Assembly: GCA_947626465.1 (NCBI GenBank)
Contig: CANQSI010000003.1
Location: forward strand, 1-34,672
DNA: 34,672 bases
Direction: 5' to 3'
DNA from: an uncultured Atopobiaceae bacterium
Lineage (GTDB): Bacteria; Actinomycetota; Coriobacteriia; Coriobacteriales; Atopobiaceae
The position numbers and the translations under genes were made by a program. Position 1 is the first letter of the stretch. Each line of letters begins with the position of its first letter. Positions 30,213-34,672 of the stretch are shown one piece after another. The notes under the pieces are model-generated. The model ran no database searches, was not told the DNA's origin, and saw only the letters and a program-made list of their open reading frames with translations.

Positions 30213-31904
30213 TTAGCTTAGGTCATCCGAGCGCTCAGCGGCATCGCGCTGGCGCTTCTTCAGGGCCTGGGAGCGAAGCTCACCTTGATCGTTGGGGATG
30301 TCGTCCTCGTCCACATCCACGATGATGGGCTCCTCGGAGAGCCGCTTGGCCTTGCGCTGTTGCTTATCGCTCTTGTCCTGCTGCTTCTTGGCGCGCTTGG
30401 CCGCACGACGACGAACCCTCAGATCCTGCTCCGCATCCTCGATGAGCGCATCCGCCTCGCTCGCCTTGCTCGAGGGAAGGCTCGAGGGCCCGCTTTGCGG
30501 GGCCACATGCTCGCCGTTAGCCACGGCCACATCCTCGCGCTGCTCGTCGCGTGCGCGATCGAAGATGGTGCGCGCCTCGTCGGCATGGCGGCGGATGAGG
30601 TCGGAGATGTGGACCTCGGAGTTCGCGGGCCGCTTCTGGGCTTCTACGTGTAGGTGCTTCGAATCCTCCTCGGGAATGAGGCGGGAGGTGGCGAAGAAGT
30701 TGTCGTCGTCGAGCGCGTCGAAGGAGGGCGCGGGCGAGCCATCGGGGTGGCGGAAGGGCGTGCCCTGGAAGATGGCGCCCTCATAGGACACGAGCTGGCG
30801 ATGCGTGCGCGTCTCGAAGTAGTAGATGAAGACGCCCTTGATGGCCGCCGAGATGGGGATGGAGATGATCATGCCCACGGGGCCGCCGAGCGTGGATCCC
30901 ACGACGATGGCGAGCAGCGAGAACGCTGGGTGCACCGAGACCGTGGAGCGCATGACCACCGGGCCGATGATGTTGTCGGTGATGTTCTCGGCGATCACCG
31001 CCATGATGAGCGTCCAAAACGCGCAGAACGGGCTCACCGTGAGCGCCGTCACCGTGGCGAGCGCGGCCGAGATGATGGGCCCCACCACGGGAATGACGTG
31101 GAGGACTGCCGTGAGGATGCCCATCAGCATGGCATAGGGCTGCCCCACGAGCCAGAAGCCAAAGCCCGAGAGCACGCCGTCGATCACGCTCGTGATGACC
31201 ACGCTCTTCATGTAGCCACCCACCGAGCGCGAGAGCACCGCGAAGAGGAGAGTCACGTCCTCCTGGCGCTCCGGGCCGGTGATGATGGCGAGCTCCTTGA
31301 AGATCCTCGGGTAGTCCACCGCAAGCCAGTACGCGAGGATGAGCCCGAGGAAGAACATCATGACGCCGTTGGCGAAGCCCATGATGTTGGGCAAAAGGCC
31401 ACCGGAGATCTGCCCGAGGAGGTCGCTCGCGAGCTTCGAGGTGGAGGACGTGATGTAGTCCACCAAGGCCTGGATGTTCTGCTCGATGCCGCCGAAGCCG
31501 TCGGAGGCGAGCGCCTGCACCTGTGCGGTGAGCCAGTGCTCGGCCTCGGAGAGGTAGTCCGGCACCTTCCGAAGGAGGCTCACAAGCTGCTCGATGGTGA
31601 TCGGCCCGAGGATGGCGAGCACGCCTACCACGACGCCGACGATCACCACGAGGGCGATGATGGCACCGACGGGGCGGCTGACCTTGCGATCTTCCAGCCA
31701 GTTCACGATGGGGCTCATGATAAAGCCCACCACGCACCCCACGGCGAGGAACTCGAGCGTGGGGAGGAGGAAACCGAGGGCATAGAGCACCGAGGCGAAG
31801 ATGGCGATCGCGCCGAGCACGAGGCCGATGCGCACCAAGCTCCGGCGATCCCGCGCGTCATCCTCGCACAGGGCAGCCTCTTCTCTCTTCACCTGCTCTG
31901 CCAT
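30213..31904 (-). CDS. AI-2E family transporter (PerM/YdiK type)
   Basis: AI-2E family permeases are membrane proteins with about eight segments. Members have been linked to autoinducer-2 export or sodium/proton antiport, but the substrate cannot be inferred. The 563-residue product has hydrophobic segments at about 25-60, 78-105, 160-200 and 220-380. Family stretches include GFANGVMMFFLGLILAYWLA in pieces, VIPVVGPIISA and GGPVGMIISIPISAAIKG. The last 180 or so residues are hydrophilic and very charged, with a Lys/Arg cluster (RRAAKRAKKQQDKSDKQQRK) then an acidic VDVDEDD. Most family members lack such a tail. It starts 20 bp after sigB, suggesting co-transcription with the stress-sigma module. 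Confidence 0.9.
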   Translation of the reverse strand: MAEQVKREEAALCEDDARDRRSLVRIGLVLGAIAIFASVLYALGFLLPTLEFLAVGCVVGFIMSPIVNWLEDRKVSRPVGAIIALVVIVGVVVGVLAILGPITIEQLVSLLRKVPDYLSEAEHWLTAQVQALASDGFGGIEQNIQALVDYITSSTSKLASDLLGQISGGLLPNIMGFANGVMMFFLGLILAYWLAVDYPRIFKELAIITGPERQEDVTLLFAVLSRSVGGYMKSVVITSVIDGVLSGFGFWLVGQPYAMLMGILTAVLHVIPVVGPIISAALATVTALTVSPFCAFWTLIMAVIAENITDNIIGPVVMRSTVSVHPAFSLLAIVVGSTLGGPVGMIISIPISAAIKGVFIYYFETRTHRQLVSYEGAIFQGTPFRHPDGSPAPSFDALDDDNFFATSRLIPEEDSKHLHVEAQKRPANSEVHISDLIRRHADEARTIFDRARDEQREDVAVANGEHVAPQSGPSSLPSSKASEADALIEDAEQDLRVRRRAAKRAKKQQDKSDKQQRKAKRLSEEPIIVDVDEDDIPNDQGELRSQALKKRQRDAAERSDDLS

Positions 31905-31924
31905 GGCTCCCCCGAGGCGTCCCC

Positions 31925-32761
31925 TTACGACATCGTGCCGTCTGGGTCGAGGCGATCCTTCACCTTCTTCAGCGTGCGACGTAGGAAACGCGAGACCTGC
32001 ACCTGGGACACGCCGAGCTTCTTCGCGATCTCCACCTGCGTGAGGTTGTCTACGAAGCGCATGCGGATGACCTCTTGCTCCCTCGGCGAGAACGACTTGA
32101 TGGTCTCCTCGATCACAAGGCGCTCGTCGATGGATTCGAGCTCTTCGTCCTCGGTGGCGTAGCGGTCGATGACGGAGGGCGTATCGTCCTCGTCCGTGCC
32201 TCCCGCCTCGAGCGGCACCGAGCTGTAGGCGCCGGAGGACTCCATCGCCTCGAGCACCTCGTCCACGCTCACGCCGAGCGAGGCGGCGATCTCGTCCACC
32301 GTCGGCGAACGCTTGAGCGAGACGGTGAGCTCGTCGGTGGTTTGGTTCACCTTCTTCGAGAGCTCCTGGAGGCGCCTTGGCACGCGCACGCTCCAGCCCC
32401 TGTCGCGGAAGTAGCGCTTGATCTCGCCCGTGATGGTGGGCGTGGCGAATGTGGTGAATTCGAGCCCGCGCTCGGGGTCGAAGCGATCGATGGCCTTGAT
32501 GAGCCCGATGGATCCCACCTGCACGAGGTCGTCAAGGGGCTCGCCGCGGTTCTTGTAGCTGCTCGCGAGGAAGCGCACGAGGTTGAGGTGGCTCTCGATG
32601 AGCTGGGTGCGCGCGTCCTCGTCGCCCTTCTCCTTGTAGAGGCGGAAGAGCTCGCGGGTGCGTTCCTTGTCCCACGCGAGCTTGCCCCGGCCCGATGCGG
32701 CCGAGACGCGGCGGGCATGGACACCCTTGGTGGCGCTCACGGAAGGCTCAGACGAGCTCAC
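31925..32761 (-). CDS. sigB: SigB/SigF-family alternative sigma factor
   Basis: Sigma factors of the SigB/SigF/SigG group direct RNA polymerase to stress or developmental promoters and are held inactive by RsbW/SpoIIAB-type partners. The 278-residue product has region 2 (LVRFLASSYKNRGEPLDDLVQVGSIGLIKAIDRFDPERGLEFTTFATPTI, about 61-110), region 3 (RVPRRLQELSKKVNQ to the GVSVDEV helix, about 126-167) and region 4 (SFSPREQEVIRMRF and VEIAKKLGVSQVQVSRFLRRTL, about 220-268). The start is GTG at 32761 with GGGAG 6 bases before it. It overlaps the RsbW-like gene by 14 bp, implying coupled translation of sigma and anti-sigma. Confidence 0.93.
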   Translation of the reverse strand: MSSSEPSVSATKGVHARRVSAASGRGKLAWDKERTRELFRLYKEKGDEDARTQLIESHLNLVRFLASSYKNRGEPLDDLVQVGSIGLIKAIDRFDPERGLEFTTFATPTITGEIKRYFRDRGWSVRVPRRLQELSKKVNQTTDELTVSLKRSPTVDEIAASLGVSVDEVLEAMESSGAYSSVPLEAGGTDEDDTPSVIDRYATEDEELESIDERLVIEETIKSFSPREQEVIRMRFVDNLTQVEIAKKLGVSQVQVSRFLRRTLKKVKDRLDPDGTMS

Positions 32762-33152
32762 TGCTGGCTCCCAGTTCGTCGTCGGCGAACGTGCGCTTCG
32801 TCACGCGCAGCGTGCCCGCGGCATCGTCCACCTCGTACTCATCGCTCACTGCGGCGAGGATGAGCTCGGCGTAGGAGAAGGAACCCGGCGCGTATTGCTC
32901 GGCCTTGGGTTCGCGGCCCCCGAGGGAAAACGTCATCTCCACCTCGCCCTCCTCGACGCCGAAGGCCACCTCGAGCACGTCATCGGTAGTGGCGGAGGCG
33001 TAGACGAAGCCCTCCTCGGCCGCCATGCGCACGTCCTCCACATCGTCGATGGAGAGCCCCGCTACCACCGCGAGGTTTGCCGCAAGCATGCGGATCGATC
33101 GTGCGAACCGCGGTTCGGCGGGCACGCTGAGTTTGACGACGCTCTTAGCCAT
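32748..33152 (-). CDS. RsbW-like anti-sigma factor with a degenerate ATP site
   Basis: The product resembles SpoIIAB/RsbW serine kinases that bind their sigma factor and phosphorylate an anti-anti-sigma protein. In this 134-residue protein the N-terminal pattern fits: VKLSVPAEPRFARSIRML (6-23) and DDVEDVRMAAEEGFVYA (36-52), as in HATPase-fold anti-sigmas. The N-box Asn of the E-x-x-x-N motif is Tyr51, however, and no DxGxG box is seen. ATP binding and kinase activity are therefore doubtful. The gene overlaps sigB by 14 bp and is probably its partner. No RsbV-like gene is nearby. The ATG has AGGAAAG upstream. The family call is moderately sure; loss of kinase function is inference. Confidence 0.78.
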   Translation of the reverse strand: MAKSVVKLSVPAEPRFARSIRMLAANLAVVAGLSIDDVEDVRMAAEEGFVYASATTDDVLEVAFGVEEGEVEMTFSLGGREPKAEQYAPGSFSYAELILAAVSDEYEVDDAAGTLRVTKRTFADDELGASSELV

Positions 33153-33226
33153 GGCGCTTTCCTGCCTTTGCTCGATGGGTGGGACGAAGCCGCTCGCTGC
33201 GGCCGACTCTCATGGGAAATGCGAGC

Positions 33227-33826
33227 TTAAGCGGCGTCGCTCGCGTTGCTCGAAGGGGCATCTTCTGCGGGATAGGTGAAGAAGCCCTCGTTCTCGGACG
33301 TGCTCGCCTCTGCGGGAAGCTCGACGCCCACAGCGTCCGCGACCTCTGCGGCCTTCTCCTCGAGCGCCACCTTCGCCGCAGATTCCTCGAGCACCGGCGC
33401 CGCCTTCTTGGGAGCGATGCGATCGGAGACCGCCTTGCCGATCTTCGCCACCGCGCCGCCCACGGCCGTGGTGGCCTGCGAGGCGCCCTTGGAGATGGCG
33501 TTGGTGGCATGGAGCGCGGTACCGGAGATGGTGCTCACGTCCGAGAGGATGGTGTCCACGGTGGTGAGATCGCCCTTGAGCGCGCCGATCGTCTGGTCGA
33601 CGTTGTCCACCACTGCGGGAAGCGCCTGGATCGAGGGGCGAATGTCGTTGATGGTTTGGTCGACGTTCGCGAGGATGCCGTCCACCTTCTCGAGCGACGT
33701 GCCGAGCTGGTCGGTGAGGCCATCGATCTTATTGCGCAGCTTGCGGATGATGAGGGCGCCCTCGACGGCCACCCATACGCACGCCGCTGCGAGAATGCAG
33801 AGGAATACGACGAGCACGATGTTCAT
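33227..33826 (-). CDS. DUF948-like membrane-anchored coiled-coil protein
   Basis: The 199-residue product has an N-terminal membrane segment (about 3-27), then a long amphipathic region (about 30-105) of heptad-like repeats containing VDGILANVDQTINDIRP and VDNVDQTIGALKGDLTTVD. This is the pattern of DUF948/YtxG general-stress proteins. The rest is Ala-rich (about 105-165) with an acidic Ser-rich tail. I start at the ATG at 33826 because GAGAGGA lies 8 bases before it; a TTG two codons earlier is too close to that site. It precedes the RsbW-like gene by 74 bp and follows a SigB-type promoter, which fits a stress role. Function is unknown. Confidence 0.8.
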   Translation of the reverse strand: MNIVLVVFLCILAAACVWVAVEGALIIRKLRNKIDGLTDQLGTSLEKVDGILANVDQTINDIRPSIQALPAVVDNVDQTIGALKGDLTTVDTILSDVSTISGTALHATNAISKGASQATTAVGGAVAKIGKAVSDRIAPKKAAPVLEESAAKVALEEKAAEVADAVGVELPAEASTSENEGFFTYPAEDAPSSNASDAA

Positions 33827-33893
33827 TTCCAAAGTCCTCTCCTCGGCTCTTGGGGCCGCTTCGCGACCACGAAAAGCACATACATCTCAGAGT

Positions 33894-33919
33894 GTACCCT
33901 CATGCGGCCCGAGCGAAGC
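33894..33919 (-). promoter_or_regulatory. SigB-type promoter for the DUF948-rsbW-sigB operon
   Basis: On the minus strand GCTT (33916-33919) is followed after exactly 16 bp by GGGTAC (33894-33899). This fits the Streptomyces SigB consensus GNNT-N14-16-GGGTAY. The predicted transcript would start about 60 bases before the ATG of the DUF948-like gene, leading into the RsbW-like gene and sigB. Autoregulation by the encoded sigma factor is the natural reading and is common for this family. The -35 is weakly informative; the -10 and the context carry the call. Confidence 0.6.
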
Positions 33920-33931
33920 ATCCGGCGAGCC

Positions 33932-34672
33932 CTAAGCTCCATCCTTCTCCCGCTCAGCGCGATCTCGGCTCGTGGCCTCCTCGCGCCACGCCTCCCACCC
34001 GCGCTCGGTGGGTTGCCAAAAGGCGCCGCGCTCGAGGCCCTCGGGAAGGTAGCGCTGCTCCACCCATCCCCCGGGGAAGCTGTGGGGATAGAGGTAGCGC
34101 CCGTAGTTCTCCGAGCCCGGGCGATGGCGGTCGCGGAGCGGATCGGGCACCTCGCGCCTCCCGCCTTCGCGCACCTCCCTCTGCGCGGCGTCGATGCCGC
34201 GCACCACGGCGTTCGACTTCGGGGCGAGGGCGAGGTAGACAGCCGCTTGGGCGAGGTTGATGCGACACTCCGGATAGCCGATGACCTCGGCCGCCTTGAA
34301 GGCCGCCTCGGCCACGAGGATGGCCTGGGGGTCGGCGTTGCCGATGTCCTCCGAGGCGCAGATGAGGATGCGGCGCGCGATGAAGCGCGGATCTTCGCCG
34401 CCCTCGACCATGCGCGCGAGCCAGTAGAGCGCCGCGTCGGGGTCGCTTCCGCGCATGGACTTGATGAACGCGGAGACGACGTCGTAGTGGTAGTCGCCGC
34501 CCTTGTCGAAGGGCAGGCCGCGACGAGGATTGGCTTCGAGGACCTCCTGCGCGCCGATCTCGATGGGCTCTGCCACCTCAGGGGAAAGCGAGCCGTCGGG
34601 GCTCGCGAGCTGGGCTGCGAGCTCGAGCGTGGTGAGGGCGGCGCGCGCGTCGCCCGCGCAGAGCGTCACGAT
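33932..34672 (-). CDS. rarA: Replication-associated recombination protein RarA (C-terminal part)
   Basis: RarA (MgsA) is an AAA+ ATPase related to clamp loaders that acts at stalled replication forks. The window holds only the last 246 or so codons; the frame runs off the right edge and the Walker motifs lie outside. Visible are the sensor 2-like GDARAALTTLELA near the edge and the family signature FDKGGDYHYDVVSAFIKSMRGSDPDAALYWLARMVEGGEDPRFIARR (in pieces). EDIGNADPQA and the tetramerisation region ending YLYPHSFPGGWVEQRYLPEGL follow. A charged tail closes the protein. The gene is incomplete because of the window, not broken. Confidence 0.94.
   Translation of the reverse strand: MVTLCAGDARAALTTLELAAQLASPDGSLSPEVAEPIEIGAQEVLEANPRRGLPFDKGGDYHYDVVSAFIKSMRGSDPDAALYWLARMVEGGEDPRFIARRILICASEDIGNADPQAILVAEAAFKAAEVIGYPECRINLAQAAVYLALAPKSNAVVRGIDAAQREVREGGRREVPDPLRDRHRPGSENYGRYLYPHSFPGGWVEQRYLPEGLERGAFWQPTERGWEAWREEATSRDRAEREKDGA

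Overview
The window is a very GC-rich, densely packed bacterial chromosome segment. Every gene I can support lies on the minus strand, so transcription runs from high to low coordinates. Gene content points to a Coriobacteriia-type actinobacterium (the Olsenella/Atopobium/Collinsella/Eggerthella area). The grounds are high GC, frequent GTG/TTG starts, a SigB/anti-sigma pair, and the co-linear run alaS-ruvX-mltG-yqeG-prepilin peptidase-aroB-like-pepQ-...-efp-asp23-nusB-xseB-tlyA-nadK-recN-pyrG-xerD-mraZ-dcw. The class assignment is inference from order and composition, not from a search. I see no tRNA, rRNA, CRISPR array, insertion sequence or prophage gene.

Layout in transcription order (right to left). 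(1) 34672-33932: the C-terminal part of rarA, cut by the window edge. (2) 33826-31925: a stress-sigma module of a DUF948-like membrane-anchored coiled-coil protein, an RsbW-like anti-sigma protein with a degenerate ATP site, and a SigB/SigF-family sigma factor. A SigB-type promoter (GCTT-N16-GGGTAC) precedes it, suggesting autoregulation. (3) 31904-27038: an AI-2E-family permease, alaS and ruvX. (4) 27048-22278: mltG, yqeG, a minimal prepilin peptidase, an AroB-family protein that has lost its catalytic signatures, and an M24 Xaa-Pro peptidase. (5) 22159-16472: an orphan mannose-type PTS IIA protein, efp, an Asp23 protein, nusB, xseB (without xseA), tlyA, nadK and recN. (6) 16318-13713: pyrG and xerD. 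(7) 13376-224: the division and cell wall (dcw) cluster mraZ-rsmH-ftsL-ftsI-murF-mraY-murD-ftsW-murG-murC-ftsQ. It ends in a hairpin terminator, with a probable separate promoter for the next gene (likely ftsZ, off the window).

The dcw genes together make UDP-MurNAc-peptide (MurC, D, F), lipid I (MraY) and lipid II (MurG), and the septal synthase that polymerises and crosslinks it (FtsW, FtsI, with FtsQ and FtsL). MltG, further upstream, cleaves nascent glycan. murE is missing from its usual place between ftsI and murF, where the two genes overlap.

The most informative non-coding signals are four. First, an operator-like array of 10-bp-spaced TGGGN boxes before mraZ, matching known MraZ sites. 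Second, a block between rsmH and ftsL with five GGTGCGT-type units at a period of about 11 bp, flanked by two perfect inverted repeats. Third, the SigB-type promoter before the sigB module. Fourth, a 12-bp palindrome upstream of pyrG. The most unusual protein is the intact AroB-family pseudoenzyme, which with its prepilin peptidase neighbour looks like the remains of a larger aro cluster.
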